Assembly (NCBI GenBank): GCA_963751165.1
Contig: CAVVTP010000015.1
Span: 186,001 to 250,000 of the forward strand
From: Roseiarcus sp963751165
GTDB lineage: Bacteria; Pseudomonadota; Alphaproteobacteria; Rhizobiales; Beijerinckiaceae
Direction of reading: 5' to 3'
Length of the DNA stretch: 64,000 bases
Part shown: piece after piece, positions 45,756-55,403 of the stretch
Position numbering within the stretch: position 1 is the first letter of the stretch
Layout of the letters: each line of letters starts with the position of its first letter
Notes under the pieces: model-generated
What the model was told of the DNA's origin: nothing
Seen by the model: only the letters and a program-made list of their open reading frames with translations
Database searches by the model: none
Program-made: the position numbers and the translations under genes

Positions 45756-46562
45756 TCACGCGGCGACGCCGTCGGAGGCCGGCTGCGCCGCGGCGCGGAT
45801 CCAGATCGGCGCGAAGGTCTTTTCCTGCCGGAGTTCGATCTTGCCCTCGCGCACCAATTCGAGCGACGCGGAGAAGGTGGAGGCGCGGGCGCTCCGGCGC
45901 ATCCTTGGATCAAGGCAGGTCTCGAGAAGCCAATCGTCGAATGCGGTCCAGTCGCATTTGCCTCCGACCAGCCGCGCCAGGGCCTCCCGCGCATCCGCAA
46001 GGGACCAGACCTCGCGCGCCTTGAAGCGCACCCGAGCCCGGGCGTGCTTCTGCGCCTGACGGGCGTAGGCCGCAAGGAGATCGTAAAGATTGGCTTCGTA
46101 GACGGAGCGGAGGGAGATCTCGACCGCCTCGGGCGCCGCGCGGGCGAAAAAGTCGCGGCCGAGCTGTGGGCGGTTCTCAAGGAGCTTCGCCGCCTTGCGG
46201 ATGGCTTCGAGTTTGCGCAGACGTTGTGCGAGCGCGTCCGCGAGTTCGGAGGCGTCGGGCTCAGCCGCCTGCAGAGGAGAGGGAAGGAGCAAACGGGACT
46301 TCAGAAAGGCGAGCCAGGCGGCCATCACCAGATAGTCAGCGGCGAGCTCCAGTCTCAGCTTACGCGCCGCCTCGATGAAAAGCAGGTACTGCTCGGCGAG
46401 CGCGAGGACTGAAATCCGGGCCAGATCCACCTTCTGCCGCCGCGCGAGCTCCAGCAGAAGATCAAGCGGACCTTCGAATCCGTCGAGGTCGACCTTGAAA
46501 GCCGGATCGCCGGCAGCGGCATCCAAGTCGAAATCGCTACGAAATTCCCGTGCTCCCGGCAC
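45756..46562 (-). CDS. scpA: Segregation and condensation protein A (kleisin)
   Basis: 268 residues. FKVDLDGFEGPLDLLLELAR is the kleisin N-terminus and VMAAWLAFLKSRLLLP the conserved middle. The C-terminal winged helix (RRSARASTFSASLELVREGK) contacts SMC. In many relatives scpAB directly follow nagZ in the same direction. Here they face nagZ with divK, DUF3572 and eipB in between. Confidence 0.93.
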   Translation of the reverse strand: MPGAREFRSDFDLDAAAGDPAFKVDLDGFEGPLDLLLELARRQKVDLARISVLALAEQYLLFIEAARKLRLELAADYLVMAAWLAFLKSRLLLPSPLQAAEPDASELADALAQRLRKLEAIRKAAKLLENRPQLGRDFFARAAPEAVEISLRSVYEANLYDLLAAYARQAQKHARARVRFKAREVWSLADAREALARLVGGKCDWTAFDDWLLETCLDPRMRRSARASTFSASLELVREGKIELRQEKTFAPIWIRAAAQPASDGVAA

Positions 46563-46941
46563 GAATCACCTCCTGTGGACGTCATCCTGTCTGGCGCCGC
46601 ACCGCATATGCGGCAAGGGGCGGCGGTTCGACGTCAACAGGCGCAGACCTCACAGCCTCGCGCATCCAAACCACGAACAGAGTTAACGCTTTCTCAAGAC
46701 TGAGGCGAAACGTCCCGCCTGGCTCGAGACACTTCCACCACCACCGCAGGCGCCTTGTTCTGTTCAGAACGAATGTCGAAAGTAAGGACAATCACATCAT
46801 TTGCGGACGCATTGACGGCGCGGCCCAGAGGGAGCACGGACAAACGAGGCGCCTGGCGGGGCCGGACTCCCCGAATGTCCGGAGCCCTCATGCGCGGCGG
46901 CCCGGGCTCGCGCCCGGTTCCCGCGGCAAACTTCCGCGAAC
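46563..46941. other. Intergenic region between scpA and lexA, nothing recognised
   Basis: No credible gene. It probably contains the scpA promoter and the lexA transcript end. TGTTCTGTTCAGAACGAA near 46756 has GTTC/GAAC parts but not the seven-base spacing of a LexA box. Confidence 0.35.
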
Positions 46942-47649
46942 TCAGTAGCGCCTGAGCAGGCTTATCATCTTGCCCTGCACCTTGACGCGGTCCGGTCCGA
47001 AGATCCGCGTCTCGTAGGCCGGGTTGGCAGCCTCGAGCGCGATCGACGCGCCGCGCTTGCGCAGGCGCTTCAGCGTCGCCTCCTCGTCATCGATCAGCGC
47101 AACGACAATATCGCCCGTCTCGGCAGTATCCTGCTTGCGGATTATCACTGTGTCATTCTCGATGATTCCTGCCTCGATCATCGAATCGCCGCGCACCTCG
47201 AGGGCAAAATGTTCACCGCTTCCGAGAAAATCCGGTGGCATGGCGATCGTGTCCATCCGAGTCTGGATCGCCGAAATCGGCGTGCCGGCGGCGATTCGGC
47301 CCATGAGGGGGACCATGACCGGAGGCTCGGCCCCGCCCCCCTCTTTTGGGGCCGCGGGCGTCCGCAGCCGTCCCAGATTGCCGTTGATGACGCTCGGGGA
47401 GAATTTCTGCGGCCGTGGCGCTGCCACCGTCGCCGATTCGGGCAGCCTCAGCACCTCGATCGCGCGCGCCCGGTTCGGCAGGCGTCGGATGAAGCCCCGT
47501 TCCTCGAGCGCCATAATGAGCCGGTGAATGCCCGACTTCGAGCGCAGCTCAAGGGCATCCTTCATCTCCTCGAAGGACGGAGGGACTCCCTCCTCCTGCA
47601 GACGCTCATGAATGTAGCGCAACAGCTCGCTTTGCTTTCTCGTCAGCAT
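46942..47649 (-). CDS. lexA: LexA repressor
   Basis: 235 residues. N-terminal winged helix MLTRKQSELLRYIHERLQEE with SKSGIHRLIMALEERGFIRR. The protease domain has the Ser (RGDSMIEAGI) and Lys (VVALIDDEEATLKRL) dyad and the cleavage site region GRIAAGTP. It represses SOS genes until RecA triggers self-cleavage. ATG 47649 is the standard start. A GTTC-N7-GTTC box lies about 95 bases upstream. Confidence 0.95.
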   Translation of the reverse strand: MLTRKQSELLRYIHERLQEEGVPPSFEEMKDALELRSKSGIHRLIMALEERGFIRRLPNRARAIEVLRLPESATVAAPRPQKFSPSVINGNLGRLRTPAAPKEGGGAEPPVMVPLMGRIAAGTPISAIQTRMDTIAMPPDFLGSGEHFALEVRGDSMIEAGIIENDTVIIRKQDTAETGDIVVALIDDEEATLKRLRKRGASIALEAANPAYETRIFGPDRVKVQGKMISLLRRY

Positions 47650-47742
47650 GTTCCATCTCCGGGCGGCCCCGCCCAACTCGACGCGCCAAGCCAAGCGGCC
47701 TGAGAATCACCGGGGTCCGTACAAATCACGAACACACTAGCC

Positions 47743-47757
47743 GTTCACGCTGTGTTC
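47743..47757. promoter_or_regulatory. LexA box upstream of lexA
   Basis: GTTC-ACGCTGT-GTTC matches the alphaproteobacterial SOS operator (GTTC-N7-GTTC). Its position upstream of lexA fits autoregulation. Confidence 0.75.
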
Positions 47758-47905
47758 GGCAAGGGGAATCTGCATCGGAGATAAGAAAAAAGGATGACGC
47801 GTCGTCGCGGCGAGTGGGGCCGCCGGTCGCGATCGCGGACCTGGATGATTATCTCTCGTGGCTTTGGTGAGGATTGGGCGCAAAAGACAGAATCGCGAGA
47901 GCCGA

Positions 47906-48574
47906 CTAATCCGCCGATCGGCTCAGCGCCATCTCCGGCGGATCGTTCTCGATAATGAGCCTGGCGCTGGTCCGCTTGAGAATGTCCTCGGTCGAGACCC
48001 CCGGCCCGCGTTCACGCAGCACCAGCCCTTTGTCGGTTGGCTCGATCACCGCCAGTTCGGTGACGATGAGGTTCACCCGACGGGTCGCGGTCAACGGGAG
48101 GCTACAGCGCGAAACGATCTTGTGGCCGCCCTTGGCGGTGTGAACCATGGCGACGACGACTTTCTTGGCGCCCGTGACGAGGTCCATCGCCCCGCCCATG
48201 CCCGGGACCATGTAGCCTGGGACCATCCAGTTGGCGAGATAGCCGCGTTCGTCCACCTCGAGGCCGCCGAGCACCGTCATGTCGAGATGGCCGCCGCGTA
48301 TGAGGCCGAAGCTCATGGCGCTGTCGATCGAGGCCGCGCCCGGCATGGCGGTGACGAAGCCGCCGCCGGCATCAGTCAGATCAGGATCCTCCATGCCCTC
48401 CGGCGGGCGGGGACCTAGGCCGATCACGCCATTCTCCGCCTGGAAAAAGACGTGGACGTCCTTCGGCAGATAATGCGCGAGCAGGCTCGGCAGTCCGATG
48501 CCGAGGTTCACCAGCATCTCCGGTTTCACCTCCTGGGCGACGCGGCGCGCAATGACCTCCTTGGCGTCCATCAA
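47906..48574 (-). CDS. CoA-transferase subunit B (acetate/3-oxoacid type)
   Basis: 222 residues. The catalytic Glu lies in FQAENGVIGLGP, and NLGIGLPSLLAHYLP and GGHLDMTVLGGLEVDERGYL match the beta subunit of acetyl/3-oxoacid CoA-transferases. It moves CoA between an acyl-CoA and a free acid, for example acetoacetate. It overlaps the subunit A stop (ATGA), so the two are coupled. Confidence 0.9.
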   Translation of the reverse strand: MMDAKEVIARRVAQEVKPEMLVNLGIGLPSLLAHYLPKDVHVFFQAENGVIGLGPRPPEGMEDPDLTDAGGGFVTAMPGAASIDSAMSFGLIRGGHLDMTVLGGLEVDERGYLANWMVPGYMVPGMGGAMDLVTGAKKVVVAMVHTAKGGHKIVSRCSLPLTATRRVNLIVTELAVIEPTDKGLVLRERGPGVSTEDILKRTSARLIIENDPPEMALSRSAD

Positions 48575-49224
48575 AAGGCCCTTTCGAGCAAGTGGGTGAC
48601 GAGCACGCCCGGCGTCTTGACGCTGTCGGGCGGGATGACGCCGACCGGCACGATCGTTTGCGGTTCGGCGATGACCACGTCGCCCGCGAGCGCAATGATT
48701 GGATTGAAGTTGTGGGCGGTCAGCGAATATTCGAGGTTGCCGTAATAGTCGGCCTGCTTGCAGCCGATGAGGGCGAAATCGCCGCGGATCGGCTTTTCCA
48801 GTAGGAATGGCTTGCCATCGACTTCAATGACTTGCTTGCCCTTTTCGACGAGCGTGCCGAGGCCGGTCGCGGTCAGCACGCCGCCCAGGCCCACGCCTCC
48901 GGCGCGGATGCGCTCGATCAGCGTGCCCTGGGGCACGAGCTCGACCTCGATCTCGCCGGCGAGCATTTTCGCCTGCGTCTCGGGATTGAGGCCGATGTGT
49001 GAGGCGATGACTTTCGCGACTGCGCTGGCGGAGATCAGCTTTCCGATGCCCCTGCCGGGCATGGCGGTGTCGTTGGCGACGACCGTGAGGCCCTTGACTC
49101 CGCGCCGGACCAGGGCGTCGATCAGACGATGGGGCGATCCGACGCCCATGAACCCGCCGATCAGACAGACCGCGCCATCGGGTATCAGCGCCGCGGCCGC
49201 CTCGGCGTTGATCGCGACTTTCAT
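48571..49224 (-). CDS. CoA-transferase subunit A (acetate/3-oxoacid type)
   Basis: 217 residues. CLIGGFMGVGSPHRLIDALV is the CoA-binding glycine-rich segment; ELVPQGTLIERIRAGGVGLG and EKPIRGDFALIGCKQADYYG are conserved. It forms the heteromeric enzyme with the overlapping subunit B gene. AtoDA or ScoAB naming cannot be settled from sequence. Ketone-body or short-chain acid use is likely. Confidence 0.9.
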   Translation of the reverse strand: MKVAINAEAAAALIPDGAVCLIGGFMGVGSPHRLIDALVRRGVKGLTVVANDTAMPGRGIGKLISASAVAKVIASHIGLNPETQAKMLAGEIEVELVPQGTLIERIRAGGVGLGGVLTATGLGTLVEKGKQVIEVDGKPFLLEKPIRGDFALIGCKQADYYGNLEYSLTAHNFNPIIALAGDVVIAEPQTIVPVGVIPPDSVKTPGVLVTHLLERAF

Positions 49225-49449
49225 TTGCGCCCTCTGCCCATCTCCGCCCGCGCGAAGCGTTGCTCGACATCGCTAGAGCATTTCCGCCCCGGGTGGAATC
49301 CCCTGCATGCACGATCGAACGCCAGCCCAGTCGATCTTGCGGCAGATCGCCGTCGCGTCTGACAGACCGTGCGGTTGACCTCGCCGCGGACTTTTCGGCA
49401 GACAGCAACGGGCGCCGCGAGTTGGCGCTCATGCAAAGGACCGGATCCA

Positions 49450-50082
49450 ATGACCGAGGGCGTTTTGCGAGGCGCGGCGATGTGGGACGCGCGTTATGGG
49501 GCCGATCATTATGCCTATGGCCTCGAGCCGAACGCGTTTCTCGCCGCGCAGCGCAGCCGGCTGAGGCCCGGCATGCGGGCGCTCGTTCCGGGCGACGGAG
49601 AAGGGCGCAACGGGGTGTGGCTCGCGGCGCAGGGGCTCGATGTCGACACGCTCGACCTCTCCGCCCACGGAGTAGCCAAGGCAAAGCGCCTCGCCGCCGA
49701 GCGCGGCGTCTCGATCAACGCGATCCAGGCCGACGCGCTGCAATCGACCTGGCCGGAGGCCAGCTACGACCTCGTCGCCCTGATCTTCTTGCATCTCGTC
49801 GAGCCGCAGCGTCGCGCGCTGCACGAAAGGGCGCTCGCCGCCCTCAAGCCCGGCGGCCTCGTCGTCCTCGAGGCGTTCCGCCCCGAGCAGATCGAACGTC
49901 AGGCGGCGGGAGCGCGCGGCGGCCCGCGCGACAGTGCGTTGCTCTTTTCCCTCGAGGCCCTCAAGCACGATTTCGCCCGCGGGGAGGTCCTCCTTCTCGA
50001 GGCTGCCGAGGCGCCGATGGAGGAGGGCGTCTTGCACGTCGGCGAAAGCGCCGTGGTCCGGGCGCTCGTGCGGCGGCGGTGA
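49450..50082 (+). CDS. Class I SAM-dependent methyltransferase
   Basis: 210 residues. MWDARYGADHYAYGLEPNAF is the start typical of tellurite-resistance/TehB-like and thiopurine-type methyltransferases. The SAM site is ALVPGDGEGRNGVWLAAQGL with LDLSAHGVAKAKRLA. The substrate is unknown. It is divergent from the CoA-transferase operon. Confidence 0.85.
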   Translation: MTEGVLRGAAMWDARYGADHYAYGLEPNAFLAAQRSRLRPGMRALVPGDGEGRNGVWLAAQGLDVDTLDLSAHGVAKAKRLAAERGVSINAIQADALQSTWPEASYDLVALIFLHLVEPQRRALHERALAALKPGGLVVLEAFRPEQIERQAAGARGGPRDSALLFSLEALKHDFARGEVLLLEAAEAPMEEGVLHVGESAVVRALVRRR

Positions 50083-50355
50083 AGCGTTCGTCGCGATTTA
50101 GCGCCAGTTTAGCGTCGCGCCTCTGATTCTTCAAAGACTTATACCCCCGTTTAGCGTCGCCCCCAACGGATGGCCTCTGGGCGAGGCCACCCGCTTTCGA
50201 CATCCGTATGGGATGGGAGGTTTGGTATAGTAAAAGCATAAAGTTATGTGTAAAAGCTAATGTAAAGAGTTATCTTAAGCCATGAACTATCACTTGCAGC
50301 TCATGTTTCGCGCTTCCAGCTGACCGATCAGGCGGCATGCCCGAGCCGTTCGACG
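50083..50355. other. Intergenic region with a repeated GTTTAGCGTCGC unit
   Basis: AGTTTAGCGTCGC (about 50107) and CGTTTAGCGTCGC (about 50150) form a short direct repeat, followed by an AT-rich stretch near 50220-50280. No gene was seen. Confidence 0.35.
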
Positions 50356-51046
50356 TTAAGCGGCGCCGCCGCCCGATCCCGGCGAAAAAGGCGACCCGTC
50401 GATCTCCGCCGCTCCGAAGATGCCCTGCCTCAGCGCCATCCGCACGAGTTCGATGTCGGAACCGACGCCGAGCTTGCTGCGGATCATGTACCGCGTATTG
50501 GCGACGGTCTTTGCGCTGACGTGAAGAGTCGCGGCAATCCCTTCGATGGTCTTCTCTGCGAGCAGCATGCGGAGGATTTCGAACTCTCGAGGGGAAAGAA
50601 CGTCCGCCGCGGCCGGCTCCCCGCCAAGCCGCTCGAGCGCCAGTTCGTGATCGATGTCGGGACTGAGCGCGAGTTCGGCCGTTCAGCACGTCGAACACCG
50701 CGCGAACGAGCGTTTCCGGCGGACTGCTCTTGGTCACATAGCCGCGCGCTCCGGCGCGGATCGCCTGCACTGCGTAGGCGCTCGACTGATGCATGGTGAA
50801 GACAAGAATCCGCGCCTTCGGATCCCACTGCCGGATACGTCGAATCGCTTCGACGCCGCTAAAATCGGGCAACTTCAGGTCCATGATGACGAGATCGGGG
50901 CGCAGCTCCTTGTAGGCTCTATAGGCCCCGGCGCCATCGGCGGCTTCCGCCACGACGCTGAGCGCCTGCTGTTTCTCGAGCAGCGAGCGGTAGCCCTCGC
51001 GAACGACGGCGTGATCGTCGACGAGCATGATGGTCGAACGGGTCAT
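50356..51046 (-). CDS. NarL/LuxR-type response regulator (MoxX-like), frameshifted
   Basis: About 229 residues if repaired. The receiver domain starts MTRSTIMLVDDHAVVREGYR, with phospho-Asp in LVIMDLKLPDFSG and Lys in GYVTKSSPPE. The LuxR helix-turn-helix (KTIEGIAATLHVSAKTVANT) follows in another frame. The switch is at GAGTTC 50671-50676 (GAACTC on the coding strand). Repair to GACTC gives LNGRLALSPDIDHELALERL and joins the domains. It pairs with the sensor kinase 39 bases upstream. The total length is one base above a multiple of three. Confidence 0.85.
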
Positions 51047-51085
51047 CGGACGGCCACTTCGCGATCACGGCGCATATGCCCTCAT

Positions 51086-52481
51086 TCACCTCAGCGGAAG
51101 CTTGGCGTGCAGGATCAATCCGCCCGCCGCGCCATGCTCGATCTCAAGACGTCCCCCCAAGGCGCCGACGCGTTCCTGGATTCCGAGCAGGCCGAGTCCG
51201 GGCGTCGGCGAACAACCATTCGCCCCCGCCAGGCCATCGTCCTCGACAGTCAATTCGACCTGGGGTTCGCCGGACGGTTCGGCGGAGCCTTCGCCGTCGC
51301 AGCGCCGCAGTTGCAAGGCGACCCTCGAGGCGCGGGCATGCTTCACCGCGTTGGTGATCGCTTCCTGCGCGATGCGATAGAGGTTTGTCCCGATCGGATG
51401 CGACAAGTCGTCGAACTCGCCCCGAACGTCGAGATCGAACCGCATTCTGCCGCGGGAAAATCCGTTCCAGCTACCCACGAGAACTCTCCAGGCTGGCGAC
51501 GAGTCCGAACTCCTCCACGTCCGGCGGCCGCAGCCTGACAAGCGCGTCCTTGAGCGCCTGCATGACATGCGCGACGGAGCGCGCGATGCTCTGGCATTCG
51601 GGAAGGAGCGCCGGGCAATCGCGGGAAGCGGTCTGGCCCGCTGAGGCCGCCATCGCGCTGATTGCGGTGAGGTACTGGCCGAACTCGTCGTGCATGTCGC
51701 GCGCGAGGTGGCTCCGCTCCTCGTCCTGCACTTGGATCAGCATGCGTGTAAGCCGATTGCGTTCGGCGAGCGCGCTTTCGAGCTTTTGCGCCAGCGCGTT
51801 GAAGACTTGGCGAATCTCCGAGAGCTCCGCCAGGTCGAAAGGCGGCAGGCGGGTCGTGAGATCGTCTGCCGCGAGCCGCCGCAGGCCTTGCCGGATCAGG
51901 ATCGTCGGTCGGAGCGCGCGCGCCATGGCGGCATAGACCAGAACGCACAACGCGGACAGGGCGATAGCCATGACCGGGACAATGCGGCCCGCTTCCAGCC
52001 AGATGTTGGCGATGCGCGCGTCGATGTCGATGGAGACGACGGCCTCGCCGAGGCTTTGACCGCCGAAGGCAACCGGCTGGACGACTTGCCGGTCGCGGTT
52101 CATCAGGCTTCGACAGAGGGCCGAGAAAAAGCGTGGGACTGCAGGTTCCTCGCTCAGCGTCCCGCTGCATATTCGTTGCCAGGGCAGGCCGCCGGCCGGG
52201 CGAAACGCGATGCAAAAGCCCGGCGACTCCAATGGCCCCGCGACCGTCTGCAGATCGGGAAAGCGATTGGGCGAAAAATTCAGCCAGTGCTGCTGCTCCT
52301 GCTGCAGCTCGAGCTCGTGAGCGACGATGGCGGCTGTCTGGTCCGCCCTTCTCCAAAGCGCGCGATCGGCGTCGAGGAGCGCGTATATGGCGCCGATGGC
52401 GAAAGACAGCGCGGCGACCGCCGCGACGCGCAGCGTCAGGCGCAGCTTGAGATCGAACCTGGAAGGCGAACGACCAAACAT
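51086..52481 (-). CDS. NarX-type sensor histidine kinase (MoxY-like), frameshifted
   Basis: About 464 residues if repaired. Two membrane spans (about 14-35 and 168-190) enclose a periplasmic sensor of the kind found in MoxY. A HAMP-like segment and HisKA_3 follow (ERSHLARDMHDEFGQYLTAI, phospho-His in MHDE), then an ATPase with DDGLAGANG and GLGLLGIQERV. The switch is at GAACTC 51481-51486. Removal of one A reads ASLESLVGSWNGFSRG. In methylotrophs MoxYX controls methanol oxidation genes; that role is inferred here. Confidence 0.82.
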
Positions 52482-52672
52482 CCTGCTTCGCGCCGAGGCT
52501 TCTCGGGTCCAGCATTAAGCGACGGAACGCCGCTGAAGAAAAGCCGGCGGCCAAAAATCGGGTGAAATGCCTGAAGGTCGGCAGGCGCCGCACTGGTTCC
52601 AGGGCCAAAGTTTTTCTGCAATCTCACGAGCGCTCCAAATGGGCGGAATCGGACGTTGCGGAGGCTTAAAGG

Positions 52673-53647
52673 ATGCGCCGAACCTTTTTTCGATTTGCGA
52701 CAAGCCTTTGTCTTATCATCGGTTCGGGCGCCGCGTCGGCCGCGCAAGATCCGGCCGTTCAGCAGGGCAGGGGGATCGGCGTCGCGATCCTCGATTTCAC
52801 CTATGCCGACACGTCGGGCAAATCGAGGGACATGACGGCCGAGCATGCGGAATGGCTCGAGGCGCTCGCCGTCGGGCTGAGAACGAGCTTTGCCCGTGAT
52901 GGCGGCTATCGCATCGTGACGCCGGTCTGCCGCCCTGAGCCCTGTGTGGTCGGATCGACGCCGCTCGACGAGCTTGAGCGCGCGTCGAGGGAAGCCGGCG
53001 CAAAACTTCTCGTCATGGGGGCCGTGCACAAGGAAAGCACGCTCGTCCAATGGGCGAAAGTGCTCGGCGTGAACGTCGACGACAATCGGGTCATTTTTGA
53101 CAAGCTGCTCAGTTTTCGTGGCGATTCCGAGGAGGCCTGGGCGCGGGCGGAAGCGTTTATTGCCAGCGAACTCCTGACGGCGATCGCGCCTGCGGAAGCT
53201 GTCGGTTCCCGGCCTCCGATCAGGCTCGCCGTGTTCGACTTCGAGCTTCTCGACGTCAGCGGCGGCGCCGGAGTGATCCCGGAAGACGCGATCGACGCCG
53301 AGCAGTTGAAACTCGCGACCGACGAAGCGCGTCGTCTCATCACGCAGTCGGGACGCTATGCGCTCGTCGACGTCGCTGGCGCCGAAGCCGACGCCGCCAA
53401 GGCGCACACGCTGTACGACTGCGGCGGATGCGACGCCGCCATCGCCGCCAAGCTCGGCGCGGATCAGTCCCTCGTCGGCGTCGTGACGCGCGTGACCCGC
53501 ACCGACTACAACGTCACCTATACGCTGCGCGACGCCCATTCCGGCAAGGTCATTGACGTCGAACAGACCGATCTGCGGATCGGCGCGAATTATTCCTGGC
53601 CGCGAGGCGCGGCTTCGCTCATCAGCAACAAGTTTTTGGCAAGATAG
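52673..53647 (+). CDS. Exported protein with two DUF2380/DUF3280-like domains
   Basis: 324 residues with a signal peptide (FATSLCLIIGSGAASAAQ). Two similar halves: residues 30-150 (GVAILDFTYADTSG) and 180-320 (LAVFDFELLDVSGG, YDCGGCDAAIAAKLGADQSL). The C-half matches small secreted proteins of DUF2380/DUF3280. GGAGGCTTAAAGG precedes the ATG. It is divergent from the sensor kinase, which suggests a shared signal or target. The fused double domain is unusual in my recollection. Confidence 0.7.
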   Translation: MRRTFFRFATSLCLIIGSGAASAAQDPAVQQGRGIGVAILDFTYADTSGKSRDMTAEHAEWLEALAVGLRTSFARDGGYRIVTPVCRPEPCVVGSTPLDELERASREAGAKLLVMGAVHKESTLVQWAKVLGVNVDDNRVIFDKLLSFRGDSEEAWARAEAFIASELLTAIAPAEAVGSRPPIRLAVFDFELLDVSGGAGVIPEDAIDAEQLKLATDEARRLITQSGRYALVDVAGAEADAAKAHTLYDCGGCDAAIAAKLGADQSLVGVVTRVTRTDYNVTYTLRDAHSGKVIDVEQTDLRIGANYSWPRGAASLISNKFLAR

Positions 53648-53700
53648 GCACGCCGTCAACTCTGTCCACGCCGTCGTTTATGCGCTTGGTCGCCGGGCTG

Positions 53701-55191
53701 CTACGGTTCCCCGTAATGTCGCCACCTGGAGCGAGCGCGCCGGCGGATCGAGTCAGGAGCTCGATGCTTCGTCTTGGGCGCCGCGCCTTGACCGCCGAAC
53801 AGGTCGATTGTCCGCCCCAGATATAGGCTCGGCAGCATCGTGTCCGCGCTGGAGCCGCTCGAGCGATTGGTCGCCGTCGGCGCGGAGGCGCCCCCGGAGG
53901 GCAGGCCACCTCCGGAGGGGGGGTTGGCGGCGATCTGTTCCTCGAGTGTCTTGAGATCGGCGGAGGCCGCCGCGGCTGCGGCTGACTCCGGGGAAGAAAA
54001 CGGGACCGAATTCGTCGGTTGCGCACCGTTCTGTTGCAGCGGCGGCTTCGGCGGCGGCGCTGTGGTTTGCGGCTGAGCAGCAGCCAAGGCCGGACGAACG
54101 CCGACTTGTGGCCGCGCGGCCTGATCGGGCGCTCGAGCTGGCGTTTGCGAAGGCGCGGCTTTCGCCTCCGGGACGGCAGTCAGCGGCGGAGCGGGCTTGG
54201 GTTCCACTTCACTTACTTGCCTCGAGGGGGGCGCAGGCGTCGAGTTTGGGATTGGCGGCGCCTTTTGCGGTTCGATCTGCACCGTCGCCGTGAGGCCGGC
54301 TACGAGCGTGATCCCGCTCGGAACCTCGTCAATGTGGATGCGCACGGGCACCCGCTGGGCGAGGCGCACGAAGGTGAAAATCGGGTTGACCGAGGCGAGG
54401 CCGGAGGCGTCGGGCTGCGCATTCGCGACATTGATGCCCCGCGCAAGCCCTTGAACTCTACCGTGCATCAACGGGCCATATCCCATGAGCTTGATTGTCG
54501 CAGCGTCGCCGTCATGGATCCGTCCGAGAGCCGTCTCCTCGAAATAGGCGTCGACCCAGTAAGAGTCGGAGTTGACGATCGAAAACTGGAGAGCACCGAC
54601 ATTGGCATAGTCGCCGAGTTGGGCGGTAAGGTTGGTGACATAGCCGTTGACCGGGGACCGGACCTGCGTCCGTCCGAAATTGACGCGCGTCTGGTCGAGG
54701 TTCGCGAGAGCCGACTGGTAATTCGCCTCGGCCGTCGCCGCCTGGCTGATATAGGTTTGCCGCTCCTCCTGGGTGACAGCGATGTCGTTGAGCTGCAACC
54801 GCCGCGCCATTTCCGCTTTTGCATTGATGGCGACCGCATTCGTCTGCTCGACCGCCGCCTGCGCTTGCCGGACGGCGATGGCATAGTTCCTTGGATCGAT
54901 CAGCATCAGGAGGTCGCCCTTGTGGACGAACTGGTTGTCGACGATCGGTAGTTTCACGATCTCGCCGGCTACCTGAGGGGCGACTTTCACGACATAAGCG
55001 CGGACCGTGCCGTCGCGCGTCCATGGGGAGCCCATGTAATATTGCCACGCCTGATAGCCGAGCGCCGCTGCAAGCGCGACCGCAGCCAAGGTGGCAAGGA
55101 TTGGCACGATGCGGAGGGACGACAAGACCGACCGGCGCTTGATCCCGGGCAGGGGCTTGGCGTCTTGGGTCTTCGGCTCGACGCCGGACAT
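53701..55191 (-). CDS. HlyD/AaeA-type membrane fusion protein with long C-terminal extension
   Basis: 496 residues. One N-terminal membrane span (IVPILATLAAVALAAALGY), lipoyl half-motifs (VAPQVAGEIVKLPIVDNQFV and RTQVRSPVNGYVTNLTAQLG) and a coiled coil between them. The usual AaeA protein ends near residue 305. Here about 190 Pro/Ala/Gln-rich residues follow, then SADTMLPSLYLGRTIDLFGG. The pump pairs with the FUSC protein upstream. The start overlaps the DUF1656 stop (TGATG). Confidence 0.85.
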   Translation of the reverse strand: MSGVEPKTQDAKPLPGIKRRSVLSSLRIVPILATLAAVALAAALGYQAWQYYMGSPWTRDGTVRAYVVKVAPQVAGEIVKLPIVDNQFVHKGDLLMLIDPRNYAIAVRQAQAAVEQTNAVAINAKAEMARRLQLNDIAVTQEERQTYISQAATAEANYQSALANLDQTRVNFGRTQVRSPVNGYVTNLTAQLGDYANVGALQFSIVNSDSYWVDAYFEETALGRIHDGDAATIKLMGYGPLMHGRVQGLARGINVANAQPDASGLASVNPIFTFVRLAQRVPVRIHIDEVPSGITLVAGLTATVQIEPQKAPPIPNSTPAPPSRQVSEVEPKPAPPLTAVPEAKAAPSQTPARAPDQAARPQVGVRPALAAAQPQTTAPPPKPPLQQNGAQPTNSVPFSSPESAAAAAASADLKTLEEQIAANPPSGGGLPSGGASAPTATNRSSGSSADTMLPSLYLGRTIDLFGGQGAAPKTKHRAPDSIRRRARSRWRHYGEP

Positions 55192-55403
55192 CAGCGGCTC
55201 CAGCGCGCAATCACGAGGATGATCGACGAGACGAGGATAACATAGACCGCAAGCTCGAAAAGCGCGGGATGCCAAACGCGTTGCGTCAGACCGAAGCGGT
55301 CGCCCGCTCGCCTGACAACCAGATAGGCGACCCCGGCGACGGCCATGATGAGCGTGATCGGCGCGACATAAAGACCGAACAGGTTGATCTCGTAGAACCT
55401 CAT
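55191..55403 (-). CDS. DUF1656 (AaeX-like) small membrane protein
   Basis: 70 residues. MRFYEINLFGLYVAPITLIM and a second span (LFELAVYVILVSSIILVIAR) match DUF1656. It always accompanies AaeB-type FUSC pumps and overlaps both neighbours (TGATG at each end), which shows a tightly coupled operon. Its role in the pump is unknown. Confidence 0.88.
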   Translation of the reverse strand: MRFYEINLFGLYVAPITLIMAVAGVAYLVVRRAGDRFGLTQRVWHPALFELAVYVILVSSIILVIARWSR

